A stretch of 64,000 bases of DNA from Lantana camara (GCA_037501455.1 CM074864.1:38714001-38778000); one strand, 5' to 3'; shown: positions 46,650 through 59,164, numbered from the stretch's first letter. Made by a program: numbers and translations. The notes: generated from the sequence alone by a model not told the origin.

Positions 46650-48194
46650 TTTGTTTCTTTGCCTTTGCCTGTCACTCGCTCTTCTGCATGTTATGTGGTT
46701 AGTACTCAGTTTGGTGGTAGTTTAGAATCTGATCGGGTGTTCAGAGAGGTTCCGGTGAGTATCGAGGGTCAAGTTTTCTTGTCAGACTTCATTGAGCTGC
46801 CGATGACTTGCTATGGATCCATTTTGGGCATGGATTGGTTGTACAGACATTCTGCCACAGTTGATTGCAGGGCGAAGAAGGTTTGGTTGGGATCAGATTT
46901 GGTAGTGGGTCGGAGTTCCAAGACTGTGCCTCTACTTTCTTTCTCGGAAGCTCATAGGTTGGTTCGAGAGGGAGCCACGGGTTTCATTGCTTATATTCTC
47001 AACAAACCCAAGGATCAAAGTAAGCTGGAAGAAACGGAAGTAATGAAGGAGTTTCCCGAGCTCTTTCCTGAGGAATTGGATTCGTTACCTCCAGAACGGG
47101 AAATTGAGTTTGTGATCGACTTGTACCCTAATGCAGAGCCGTACTCCAAGACTCCGTATCGTATGGCTCCGGCCGAGTTGAAAGAGTTGAAGACTCAACT
47201 TGATGCGTTGTTGGAGATTGGGTACATTAAACCGAGTTCTTCTCCCTGGGGTGCACCAGTTTTGTTCGTAAAGAAGAAGGACGGTTCTTTGAGAATGTGT
47301 ATAGACTATAGGGAGTTGAACCGGATGACGAACAAGAATAAGTATCCTCTTCCACATATTGAGGAGTTGTTTGACATACTTCAGGGATCTAAAGTCTACT
47401 CGAAATTGGATTTGAGACAAGGATACTACCAGCTGCGAATCCAAGCAGAGGATATTTCTAAGATAGGATTTAATACTCGGTATGGGCATTATGAGTTCGT
47501 AGTGATGCCATTTGGTTTGACTAATGCCCCAGCAGCTTTTATGGATATGATGCACAGGATTTTCAGGCCTTTTCTAGATGAGTTTGTGGTTATCTTTATT
47601 GATGATATCCTGGTTTTCTCTAAGTCTGTCGAGGAGCATGCAAGACACCTTCAGTTGGTATTGAGGACTTTGAAGGAGCATCAGTTATTTGCCAAATTCA
47701 CTAAGTATGAGTTTTGGATTGACAGGGTGTCATTCTTGGGTCACGTGATTTCAGGCAATGGTTTGGAGGTCGATCCTTCGAAGATTGAGTCGGTTTTGAA
47801 GTGGGAGAAACCTAAGAATGCCTCGGAGATCAGGAGTTTCTTGGGATTCGCAGGTTATTACCGGAGGTTTGTTGAGGATTTCTCCAAGCTAGCAGCTCCT
47901 TTAACCCGGTTGACGAAGAAGAATGTGAAATTCTATTGGGATGAAGATTGTGAGAGGAGTTTCACTTTCTTGAAAGAAAAGTTAGTTTCTGCTCCAGTGT
48001 TAGCCCTTCCGGAAGGTTCTGAAGGAAATGCTGTTTATACGGATGCTTCTAAGGAAGGCTTGGGATGTGTGTTTGAAACGAAGAAGACCGGTTTCATCGA
48101 ACCCGAATGGACACTCCGGATCAGCTCTTGCCTTAGCTATCAATTTCTGAACTTCCACATCCGTATTCTGAGCCTCAAACAACCTGTGCTTTAA
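46650..48194 (+). pseudogene. Unit 5 protease remainder, RT and truncated RNase H
   Basis: Continues the protease reading frame after solo LTR F, open to TAA at 48192-48194. RT with FIDD is complete. RNase H ends at the inverted segment as in units 1-4. The RT changes from unit-6-like to unit 1-4-like bases between about 47707 and 47791. Confidence 0.88.
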
Positions 48195-48592
48195 ATCCAG
48201 CTGAACCGAAATTTTAGAAACTCGAGCCCTTAAAACAATTGGCTCGATTCCACTACTTTCACCCACTTCCAAGCTCGATACACTAGCCTTCCTACTAAGT
48301 GCATCGGCGACCACATTGGCTTTGTCGGGATGGTACATAATCGTGCAATCATAATCTTCCAACCTTTCCATCCAACGCCGCTGCCTCATATTCAAATCCT
48401 TCTGAGTGAATAAATACTGGAGGCTTTTGTGGTCGGTGAAAATCTCGAAAGACACCCCGTACAAATAATGTCTCCACTTCCCAAGTGCAAAGACTATGGC
48501 GGCGAGTTCAAGATCATGTGTCGGATAATTCTTTTCATGCTCTTTCAACTTACGGGATGCGTAAGCAATTACCTTACCCTTCTGAGTCAACA
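48073..48592 (-). pseudogene. Inverted 520-bp RNase H/integrase fragment, unit 5
   Basis: Same junctions as units 1-4. It is the last inverted copy, and the next unit continues into normal pol. Confidence 0.92.
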
Positions 48593-49554
48593 TTTGGCGA
48601 GTATTGTATTGCACTGTGGGCCCGAGGGTAGTGGCTCGAGCCAACCGGGGAAGCACGGGCTGACGGGTAACTCGAGTGCTATCCTCACCAAATTGGGATG
48701 ATCCCTGAACCCCCTGGGAGATTAGGGGAGGAAGGAGTTCCGGGCTTAGGGATTCATGTACCCTCTGGCCAGATTGATTGGATGGTGGGTCCTTGCAATC
48801 CCACCATCACCCGGAGGAAGAAGGCGTTATTGAAATTGCTAATTGTGAACTGTAATGAACTGCATGATCACCTAACTATTGAATAGTTGATTGATTGATT
48901 GTACACAGTCGGAGTAAGGTTGGAAAATTTTCCTCACTCGCCGGGCCACAAATTGATTGTATTGAATTGATTAAATTGATAAATTGACTTAGTTGTAACC
49001 TCGGGCGATTTTATCTTTTACTTTTCTAAATTGTATTGTTATTTTCCAAAATTATTACCCGAGATTATAACTTGCATGTATGTGCGCTTATATTTATTTA
49101 TACCCCCCACTCAGTCCGTGTTGGACTGACACCTCAACTTTTCAGCTTTTGCAGGTGCGTGCTAGGCGGGAATTAGAGTCAAGTGTGTCTTTAATTCGGG
49201 TCTAGCACACTTCATCTCACATTTTGTTCATGTATTGGTACTTTATTTATTTTGTAGCATGCCTTGTTACTTGTGTTGGAGATGATATTGTATTGATATA
49301 TAATGTTGGTACCTATTAGTAGATATGTAAATATGGTACCTATAAGTATTGAATGAAATATTGCTTCCGCTTTTATTACTCTGAATTGATTGTTTGGTTT
49401 GGGGTTAGTCCCGCCTAGCCTTGTGTCATTTTTTTTTGTTGTCTTCCCGTTCGCTATAGTGTCGGTTCATGTATGGATTACCCATTTTATATGTGGATTG
49501 AGACTATAGTGCGGGGGATGTGGTGCCTAGCGTTCCGGGTGTTACATCCTACGG

Positions 49555-49566
49555 TGGTATCAGAGC
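49555..49566 (+). other. Primer binding site, unit 6 of element A
   Basis: TGGTATCAGAGC begins 8 bp after the partial LTR end at 49546. Confidence 0.92.
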
Positions 49567-49808
49567 CCGATTGCAAAACCGGGTCTCTAGTGTCGTGTCT
49601 TGTGAGTCTAGGTTACACGGCATAGGAACTAATTGTCAATTTGAGAGTCTTGCATTGTTATTTGACATATTTGAACCTACTTGAATTATTTGAACTTACT
49701 TGAATTCGGTGAATTGTTTGAATTTTATAACTTATGTGCGATTTGTGAATTATTTGCACACATTGGCACCTACTAATTAAACATGCATAATAGTGCCTTG
49801 ATTTCAGG

Positions 49809-51074
49809 ATGGCTCGCGATAGACATCATCGTGATCGTTCTCCTAGACATCGACATCGTCGTCATCATCGTCGTGAGAGATCACCACCTCCTCCTCCACC
49901 CCCTCAGGCTCAGCCACAGGACTTCATGAATGCAGTGGTGGGTCTTATTGATCAGAGAGTCCGAGATTATGTTCCTCCAGCACCACCAATTCCACCACCA
50001 CAGCCGGGAGGCCAGATTTCATTAGCTTTCAGGGAGTTCCAGAACCAGCATCCTCCCAAGTTTTATAAAGGGAATGATATTCAGGCTGAGCAGTGGCTGA
50101 CGAAAATTGAGAGGATATGGGAGCTTATCCCGTGTGAGTCCCAGGAGAAGGCCCGATGTACTATTTCTTTGATTCAGGGCGAGGCATATTCATGGTGGGA
50201 AAGTGCCCGGATTGTGTTAGATGCTACAGGCGAGGAAGTGAATTGGGAAGTTTTCGTCAGGGAGTTCAAGAATAAGTTTATTCCTCCATCTTCTCGCATT
50301 CGAAGATTGAGGGAATTCATAGAATTGAACCAAGGAAGCAGGTCAGTTTCAGAGTATATCACCGAGTTTGAGAGATTGTCCCGCTATGCTTTTAATATAG
50401 CAAGTGACGATTTCCATAAGGCGATACAGTTTGTTCAGGGCCTTAGACCGGATATCCAGACGGCGATTGAGGCGGTCAATACGTACACGTGGGTGAAGGC
50501 CACCAAGAAGGCATTGTTGGTTGAGGATTCGGTGAATACGAGGCGGTCTACTTATCGTTCAGGTTCAGGTTCGGGCTCAGGGTCCGGATCGGGTTTCAGA
50601 GGTTCCGAATCGGGGTATAAGGGTTCAGGTTCGGGTTTTGCTTCAGGCAAGAGGCCGATGGTTTATTCTTCTCCACCACCAGCTCTGAAGGGCCCAGGGA
50701 AGAAGCCCCGACCAACAGGACCAGTGATTAGAGCGTCAGTTGCTCCAGCTTTGCCACCACCACCCGAGAGGCCTGCTTGTACCTTCTGTGGTCAGAGGAC
50801 GCACATCTATGATAACTGCAGGAGGCGTCTGGGTTTATGTCTACTTTGTGGGAGCGACGAGCATATGGTAGATGGATGTCCAGATCGCAGGATGTCACCA
50901 CCGGGAGCATAGAGACCACTGATCAGGGCTCGTGCTTATGCTTTGGACGGAGAGCAGCAGGATGCTGATATTGATCCAGCCGCGGTAGTTGAAGGTACCA
51001 TTTGCATACATGGCACGAACATTCATACCTTGTTTGATCCGGGAGCTACTCACACCTTTCTTTCGAGTGCTATA
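49809..51074 (+). pseudogene. Unit 6 Gag and start of protease, nonsense codon, cut by solo LTR F'
   Basis: Nearly identical to 42695-43960, with the same TAG (50910-50912) and the same LTR insertion point, so the stop and the insertion predate the unit 5/6 duplication. Confidence 0.9.
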
Positions 51075-53742
51075 TGTAACGCCCCGGTTTCCGGATGAAC
51101 AGGTAAGCACGCCACGTGTGAGTTGAGCGTAGATTTTATTTTATTTCTTTTAATTTATAATATATTCTTACGTGGCATTCATAATTTTTATAAAATTCAT
51201 GAAACAATATTCATATCAATTCTTTGAATTCATATCATTGAAAATATTATTTCATGACACGGAAAATATTTCTTGCATGAAAACCATTACCGAGAGTGAT
51301 AAAATTACCAAATTGTCCCTAGTTAAATATTTTCTAAAATCTTAGGGACTCAATTGCATAAATTTGTAAGGACCAAATTGAGCATATATTAAATTGTAAC
51401 ATACCTAATTGTAGAACTTATAGACTTTAAGGATCAATTGGCAAATTGGCATATAGCACTCAAACCAAGGAGATGCATCACGTAATATCATCTCTTCTCC
51501 CACATTCCTTGATCATTTTCTATCCAAAATTGCCAAACATATTCATCTCTCTCTCGGTTTCATAGAAGGAAAAGGGAAGAAGATAAATTTTATCTCAATC
51601 ATCAAGATTTCAAGAAGTGTTCCAAGAAATTGGAAGTGATCATCATCATATTTCTTCATTTCTTCTAGCTTCAAGGTGGGTTTGGCATGAATCCATGATT
51701 CTTGATCATTTATGGGATAGCTAGGGTTTGAGTTTAATATGCTAGAGGTATGGTTAGTTGTGCAAAACATGATTGAATGATTATTTCATGAATTATTGCA
51801 TGAATTTTAGCTTGAATATTTGAATATTGGGCATGAATGATCAAGTTGATCATAAACTTGAAAGCATGAATTCTTGATGATATTTCATGGTTTAAGTGCC
51901 TAAGTGTTATATTATCACTTCTTGAAGTTGGTTGCATCATATTTCCAGAAATTATAGCATTTGGGGTCCAAAAATGGATTTTGGTTGCTTTGTTGCTTTC
52001 TTCCCGAGAGCATACTCTGTTTCTGCTCTGTTTTTCAGTTGCAGAAGCAGGGAACGACCGTTCCCAGCCTTAAGGCTTGGTGGGAACGGGCGTTCCCATC
52101 CCCTTTTCAAAATATACGCGGCCGACTACGGGAACGGCCGTTCCCATTTTGGCCTTGGACCCGAAAGGGCCGTTCCCCCGGCTAAGCGCGTTTTAAAAAT
52201 GGAAAACGTTACCGCGTCTTCTGGGCAACGGGAACGACCGTTCCCAGTTTTCAAAGGAAGCCTGGAACGGCCGTTCCCAAGGGGCTGACAGAACAAAATT
52301 CACTGCATAAAATTACGATTTTGACCCCTCGACCCGATGACTTCTTTGACCCCGAATTGCTATAATACGTGTTAATATGATGTGAAACGAAAAGTTATAA
52401 TACCACATTGCATTTTCATGGTCGTCTCGACACGTTTTCGCCGTTCGTCATATTTTGGCCATTTTAGTTCATGTCTCATGGTTGTACATCGTATTTACAC
52501 AGGTCACGAGGGCGTGGACGGGGAGCAAGCTCCTTAGAACACTTCTTTATTTTATTTTGCAAGAAAGGTGAGGTTTTGTTTTGGTAAAACGAACCCTATA
52601 ACCCTTATGTTCTAATTTTCGGCCAAAACCTAGTATACTTATAAACATTTTCAAAGTAATAAATGTTTCAAGCAAGAATGTATCGATTGTCATGATTTTC
52701 AAGCATGTTTGGCGAGTACATGATTGCACGTGGGCCCGAGGGTAATTCTTGAGCCAACCGGGAAAGCAAGGGCTGACGGGTAACTCCTGAATTATCCTCA
52801 CATTGTTGGGATCACCCCCGAAGCCACTAGGAGATTAGTGGTGGAAGGAGTTCCGTGTCTAGAGGGTCATGTCCTCTACACACACCATGTCGTGGATAGT
52901 CGAGCCTTGCAAACTCGCTATCACCCGGAGGAAGAAGGAGACTGGGGATTAATCTGGAATGTCGGGTTATCCTCGGGTTATTGCATGATTTCAAGCATGA
53001 AACTGTCTATATGAGCACTAAATGAATTGCATGATCACGTATTTATCAAGCAAGCAAGCATGTTCACGTATTGTTCACGATTGGGAGTTCGGTTTGAGAT
53101 TGCCCTTACTCGCCGGGGCCACATGTTCATGATATTGACAAGCATGATTAAATAAACGTGTTAAAATGGTTGGTTGTAATCTCGGGCAAAGATTAAACTT
53201 ATTGAATTATATATCTATTCTATTTGATACTAAAGTCTTCACCCGAGGCTACAACTTGCATGTGATGTGTGAAATATATTCTATTGCCCCTCACTCAGTC
53301 TTCGGTAGACTGATGCTTCACTTTTCAGGTACGTTTTGAGCGTGGTCGTGCTAGGCGGGAGTTGTTCGAGTCTTGCATTTCCACGGGTCTAGTTCATACC
53401 CTGGTTGTATAGCATTTTGAGACATTTCATGCTATAATCGTTCTTATCACATTTTGGATACTTAATGATGTATCTTATTCAGATATGATTATGTAATGAT
53501 AGTGAATCGGTACCTATATGTATCTATGTCATAAATATGGTACCTATATATATGAATGACTTTACTGCTTCCGCTTTTCTATTCGTGATTGTTGATTTTG
53601 TTGGGGAGAGTGTCCCGCCTAGAGCGTCGTTTTGTTGTCACCCGTTCGCTGTGGTCTTGGTTTATGTATGAACTATCCATTTCATGCGTGGATTGAGGCT
53701 ACAGTGCGGGGGATGTGGCGCCTTGGGGTCTAGGGTGCTACA
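51075..53742 (+). mobile_element. Solo LTR F', second copy
   Basis: 2,668 bp at the same position in the protease region as F, with the same TSD CTATA (51070-51074 and 53743-53747). It differs from F by a short deletion in a CATCAT microsatellite near 51640 and a few substitutions. A duplicate of F, not a second insertion. Confidence 0.95.
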
Positions 53743-53747
53743 CTATA

Positions 53748-56700
53748 TTTGTTTCTTTGCCTTTGCCTGTCACTCGCTCTTCTGCATGTTATGTGGTTAG
53801 TACTCAGTTTGGTGGTAGTTTAGAATCTGATCGGGTGTTCAGAGAGGTTCCGGTGAGTATCGAGGGTCAAGTTTTCTTGTCAGACTTCATTGAGCTGCCG
53901 ATGACTTGCTATGGATCCATTTTGGGCATGGATTGGTTGTACAGACATTCTGCCACAGTTGATTGCAGGGCGAAGAAGGTTTGGTTGGGATCAGATTTGG
54001 TAGTGGGTCGGAGTTCCAAGACTGTGCCTCTACTTTCTTTCTCGGAAGCTCATAGGTTGGTTCGAGAGGGAGCCACGGGTTTCATTGCTTATATTCTCAA
54101 CAAACCCAAGGATCAAAGTAAGCTGGAAGAAACGGAAGTAATGAAGGAGTTTCCCGAGCTCTTTCCTGAGGAATTGGATTCGTTACCTCCAGAACGGGAA
54201 ATTGAGTTTGTGATCGACTTGTACCCTAATGCAGAGCCGTACTCCAAGACTCCGTATCGTATGGCTCCGGCCGAGTTGAAAGAGTTGAAGACTCAACTTG
54301 ATGCGTTGTTGGAGATTGGGTACATTAAACCGAGTTCTTCTCCCTGGGGTGCACCAGTTTTGTTCGTAAAGAAGAAGGACGGTTCTTTGAGAATGTGTAT
54401 AGACTATAGGGAGTTGAACCGGATGACGAACAAGAATAAGTATCCTCTTCCACATATTGAGGAGTTGTTTGACATACTTCAGGGATCTAAAGTCTACTCG
54501 AAATTGGATTTGAGACAAGGATACTACCAGCTGCGAATCCAAGCAGAGGATATTTCTAAGATAGGATTTAATACTCGGTATGGGCATTATGAGTTCGTAG
54601 TGATGCCATTTGGTTTGACTAATGCCCCAGCAGCTTTTATGGATATGATGCACAGGATTTTCAGGCCTTTTCTAGATGAGTTTGTGGTTATCTTTATTGA
54701 TGATATCCTGGTTTTCTCTAAGTCTGTCGAGGAGCATGCAAGACACCTTCAGTTGGTATTGAGGACTTTGAAGGAGCATCAGTTATTTGCCAAATTCACT
54801 AAGTATGAGTTTTGGATTGACAGGGTGTCATTCTTGGGTCACGTGATTTCAGGCAATGGTTTGGAGGTCGATCCTTCGAAGATTGAGTCGGCTTTGAAGT
54901 GGGAGAAACCTAAGAATGCCTCGGAGATCAGGAGTTTCTTGGGATTCGCAGGTTATTACCGGAGGTTTGTTAAGGATTTCTCCAAGCTAGCAGCTCCTTT
55001 AACCCGGTTGACGAAGAAGAATGTGAAATTCTATTGGGATGAAGATTGTGAGAGGAGTTTCACTTTCTTGAAAGAAAAGTTAGTTTCTGCTCCAGTGTTA
55101 GCCCTTTTGGAAGGTTCTGAAGGATATGTTGTTTATACGGATGCTTCTAAGGAAGGCTTGGGATGTGTGTTGACTCAGAAGGGTAAGGTAATTGCTTACG
55201 CATCCCGTAAGTTGAAAGAGCATGAAAAGAATTATCCGACACATGATCTTGAACTCGCCGCCATAGTCTTTGCACTTGGGAAGTGGAGACATTGTTTGTA
55301 TGGGGTGTCTTTCGAGATTTTCACCGACCACAAAAGCCTCCAGTATTTATTCACTCAGAAGGATTTGAATATGAGGCAGCGGCGTTGGATGGAAAGGTTG
55401 GAAGATTATGATTGCACGATTAAGTACCATCCCAGCAAAGCCAATGTGGTCGCCGATGCACTTAGTAGGAAGGCTAGTGTATCGAGCTTGGAAGTGGGTG
55501 AAAGTAGTGGAATCGAGCCAATTGTTTTAAGGGCTCGAGTTTCTAATATTTCGGTTCAGCCGGATTTAAAGCACAGGTTGTTTGAGGCTCAGAATACGGA
55601 TGTGGAAGTTCAGAAATTGATAGCTAAGGCAAGAGCTGATCCGGAGTGTCCATTCGGGTTCGATGAAACCGGTCTTCTTCGTTTCAAGAACCGAGTGGTT
55701 GTACCCGAAGAGTTGAAACTGGTATTGCTCGAGGAAGCTCACATTCTATCCACCCCGGAGGAAACAAGATGTATAAGGATTTAAGGCAATATTATTGGTG
55801 GCGTGGATTGAAGAAAGATGTGGCCGAGTTTGTGAAGCATTGTCTCACTTGTCAGAAAGTGAAAGCCGAGCATCAGAAACCGGGAGGTCTTCTTCAGCCG
55901 TTACCTATTCCTGAGTGGAAGTGGGAACAGGTGACGATGGATTTCGTGTCCGGATTACCTAAGGTGAAAGGTGGATTCGATGGAATTTGGGTGATTGTGG
56001 ACCGTTTGACGAAGTCTGCACATTTTCTGCCGGTTCGGATGTCGTATAAGATTCGCAAGCTAGCCGAGCTTTATAACCGGGAGATTGTTAGACTTCATGG
56101 GATTCCGGTTAGTATTGTTTCAGACAGGGATCCTCGGTTCACTTCGAAGTTGTAGCGTGAATTACAAGAGGTTTTGGGTACGAAGCTCCAGTTTAGTACA
56201 GCATTTCATCCTCAGACGGATGGTCAGTCCGAGAGATTAATAAGATATCTCGAGGATTTGCTTCGAGCTTGTTCTTTGGATTTTCAGTCTTCTTGGCATG
56301 ATCAGCTACCTCTGATTGAGTTTGCTTACAATAACAGTTTTCAAGCTTCGATTGGAATGGCACCATATGAGCTACTTTATGGTCGGAATGTCGTTCTCCG
56401 TTGTTCTTTGACCTGGAAGAGTGGAAATGGACTAAGCAGGAAGGTGTTAAGAAAGGTGAGAAATTGGAAAAACCTTCTAAGGCTGTTGAAGCGATGGTTG
56501 AGAAAGTCCAATTAATTAAACAACGGATGAAATCGGCTCAGGATAGACAGAAGAGCTACGCCGATCGTCGTAGAAGGGATCTCGAGTTTGAAGTTGGAGA
56601 CCGGGTATTCTTGAAGGCGTCTCCACGTAAAGGATTTTCTCGGATTGGGAAAGGAGGTAAGCTTAAACCTCGTTACTTAGGTCCTTATGAAATTTTGGAA

Positions 56701-57021
56701 AGAGTTGGAGAAGTTGCTTACATATTGGACCTACCACCGAGCCTCACGGGGATTCATAATGTATTTCACGTATCTCAGCTGAGGAAATACTACCCCGATG
56801 AAACCGAGATCATTCCCGTTGAAGAAGTGGAATTGGAACAGAATCTAACCTTTCTTCAGAAACCGGTTAAGATATTGGATAAGAAGTTTCAGGAATTAAG
56901 AAACTGGAAGATTCCCATAGTTAAGGTTCTTTGGAGAAGTGACAAGACCGAAGAGGCCACGTGGGAAACCGAAGACAAGATGAGACGGTTCCATCCAGAG
57001 TTGTTCCCTTCCGATCAGTGA
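53748..57021 (+). pseudogene. Unit 6 protease to chromodomain: the only complete-order pol of element A
   Basis: PR remainder, RT (FIDD) and RNase H (TDASKEGLG near 55137, DLELAAI near 55245, TDHKSL near 55322, ADALSRK near 55451). Integrase follows: HHCC finger with CLTC near 55845, then MDF near 55936, SDRDPRF near 56116 and QSERL near 56222. A chromodomain-like tail ends at TGA 57019-57021. Breaks: a frameshift near 55745 beside the zinc-finger histidines, TAG at 56153-56155 where relatives have Trp, and a one-base loss near 56386 before the RSP motif. Domain order is complete but no functional polyprotein is possible. Confidence 0.92.
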
Positions 57022-57041
57022 ATCTGGGGACCAGATTCTTT

Positions 57042-57055
57042 TAAGGAGGGAGGAT
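57042..57055 (+). other. Element A polypurine tract
   Basis: TAAGGAGGGAGGAT ends directly at the 3' LTR start. Confidence 0.85.
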
Positions 57056-59164
57056 TGTAACGCCCCAGCTTTCGGCATTTCAGGTATGAACGACACGTGT
57101 GGGTTTGAGAGTTGTAATTTAATTATTATTTGATCATTTCCTTAACTTTTCATGGCATGACATAATTTTTTTAAACTTATATTCTTAGTATTTTCATTGA
57201 AATTCATATCATATTATAATTATCGCATAAATTGAACTTGATTGCATCGTGAATTGATTTCCCAAACGTGATTTAATTTCTTTTATGGCCTTATTTGCTT
57301 ATTTTCATGAATGTGGGGACTTAATTGCATCGGACCTAATTGAGCATTTGTTATGGAATTCAAATGATGATTCTTGATGATCTAATGTGGAAATGAGTGT
57401 TTATATGAATTGTTATTGATCTATAGGTATGCTACCATGTGTATTCAAGATATTTGAGCATTTAATCTTGGTTTGAAGTCATTTGGTTGGATTGAGTTTT
57501 GGTACGTTGTTGCTCTGCTGCTACTGCTCTGTTTCTGCTGCATCTGCATATTGGGAACGGCCCTTTCCGTCCCAGTTCATTCTGGGAACGGCCGTTCCCA
57601 CCCCTTGCCAGCTGTCCTGCGAGACTGGGAACGGCCTTCCCAGTTTTGGCCTGTGGCCGGAACGGCCGTTCCCAGCCCCAAAATTTCCAAACCATTACAG
57701 ACGCACGGGATTTGGTTCGGGGAGCTGGGAACGGCCCTTCCCAGCCCCAGTTCAAAACTGGAACGGCCGTTCCCAGGCTCCAGAAAGTGTTCAAAATTTT
57801 CTGCATAAAATCGCATTTTCCAAACCCGTTTTTAATGCCTTAATTGATCGATACGTGTTATTATATGATTGTTTTATGTATGAAATTGAACATATCATTC
57901 CATAAATTATCATTGCACGTTTCAATGTTTATGATCGCGTCGTTCGTCATAATTTGTACATTTTGAGTCGTGTCTCACGGACAATTATCTTTCTTGCACA
58001 GACCAGCTTCCTGGTGACGAGGAGCAGGCCCCGTGAGCTGTTTTCTTGTTTCTTTTGGTCGTCAGGTGAGGTTTAATTCTAGATACATAGAACCCGTATA
58101 ACCCTATGTGAAGTTTTAAGCCAAAACCTATCTATATATCTATAGTTTTTCAAATGAGATTAGTTTTCAAATGATTTACCGAACTATTGAAGGAATTGAT
58201 TGATTGATTGATTTGGCGAGTATTGTATTGCACTGTGGGACCGAGGGTAGTGGCTCGAGCCAACCGGGAAAGCACGGGCTGACGGGTAACTCGAGTGCTA
58301 TCCTCACCAAATTGGGATGACCCCTGAACCCCCTAGGAGATTAGGGGAGGAAGGAGTTCCGGGCTTAGGGATTCATGTACCCTCTGCCCAGATTGATTGG
58401 ATGGTGGGGCCTTGCAATCCCACCATCGCCCGGAGGAAGAAGGCGTTATTGAAATTGCTAATTGTGCACTATAATGAACTGCATGATCACCTAACTATTG
58501 AATAATTGATTGATTGATTGTACACAGTCGGAGTAAGGTTGGAGAATTGTCCTCACTCGCTGGGCCACAAATTGATTGTATTGAATTGATTAAATTGATA
58601 AATTGACTTACTTGTAACCTCGGGCGATTTTATCTTTTACTTTACTAAATTGTATTGTTATTTTCCAAAATTATTACCCGAGATTATAACTTGCATGTAT
58701 GTGCGCTTATATTTATTTATACCCCCTCGCTCAGTCCGTGTTGGACTGACACCTCAACTTTTTAGCTTTTGCAGGTGCGTGCTAGGGGGGAATTAGAGTC
58801 TAGTGTATCTTTAATTCGGGTCTAGCACACTTCATCTCACATTTTGTTCATGTATTGGTACTTTATTTATTTTGTAGCATGCCTTATTACTTGTGTTGGA
58901 GATGATATTGTATTGATATATAATGTTGGTACCTATTAGTAGATATGTAAATATGGTACCTATAAGTATTGAATGAAATATTGCTTCCGCTTTTATTACT
59001 CTGAATTGATTGTTTGGTTTGGGGTTAGTCCCGCCTAGCCTTGTGTCGTTTTTTTTATTGTCTCCCGTTCGCTATAGTGTCGGTTCATGTATGGATTACC
59101 CATTTCATATGTGGATTGAGACTATAGTGCGGGGGATGTGGCGCCTAGCGTTCCGGGTGCTACA
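57056..59164 (+). mobile_element. Element A 3' LTR
   Basis: 2,109 bp from TGTAACGCCCCAGC to GGGTGCTACA, followed by the TSD TGCAA. Relative to the 5' LTR it lacks about 445 bp after 57360 and the 514-bp duplication. It carries the palindrome cluster (about 57554-57774) and the GC-rich block (about 58237-58443). Confidence 0.93.

Larger units (their letters stand above)
41479..48592 (+). repeat. Tandem unit 5 of element A (4,425 bp plus solo LTR F)
   Basis: Start motif at 41479, next at 48593: 7,114 bp, or 4,425 bp without F and its TSD copy. The extra base is in a T run near 42319. Its LTR, gag, PR and first part of RT share variants with unit 6, while its RT end and inverted piece share variants with units 1-4. 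Partial LTR 41479-42432. Confidence 0.93.
48593..55170 (+). repeat. Tandem unit 6 of element A (plus solo LTR F'), running into normal pol
   Basis: Same start motif, partial LTR (48593-49546), PBS, gag and F insertion as unit 5, but at 55168-55170 RNase H continues normally instead of meeting the inverted piece. This is probably the original internal region of element A. Confidence 0.9.
5418..59164 (+). mobile_element. Element A: expanded Ty3/gypsy (Tekay-like chromovirus) with internal tandem array and nested insertions
   Basis: The element is bounded by the TSD TGCAA and starts TGTAACGCCCC and ends GCTACA. Order: 5' LTR (5418-14043, split by element E), PBS, six gag-containing units, one complete pol in the last unit, PPT, 3' LTR (57056-59164). 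Without nested E, D, F and F', and without the five extra units, it would be an ordinary LTR retrotransposon. Domain order Gag, PR, RT, RNase H, INT, chromodomain-like tail puts it with Tekay/Del chromoviruses. The five extra units were probably added after insertion by local duplication. No copy encodes a complete polyprotein. Confidence 0.88.

Noticed and set aside
13091..48592. Tandem array produced by LTR-LTR recombination
   Set aside because: Units contain only the last 953 bp of the LTR and an inverted pol piece at the joint. LTR exchange would leave complete LTRs and complete internal regions.
13080..48600. CRISPR array or bacterial mobile element
   Set aside because: Repeats are kilobase units of a plant retrotransposon. 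No short direct repeats with unique spacers are present.
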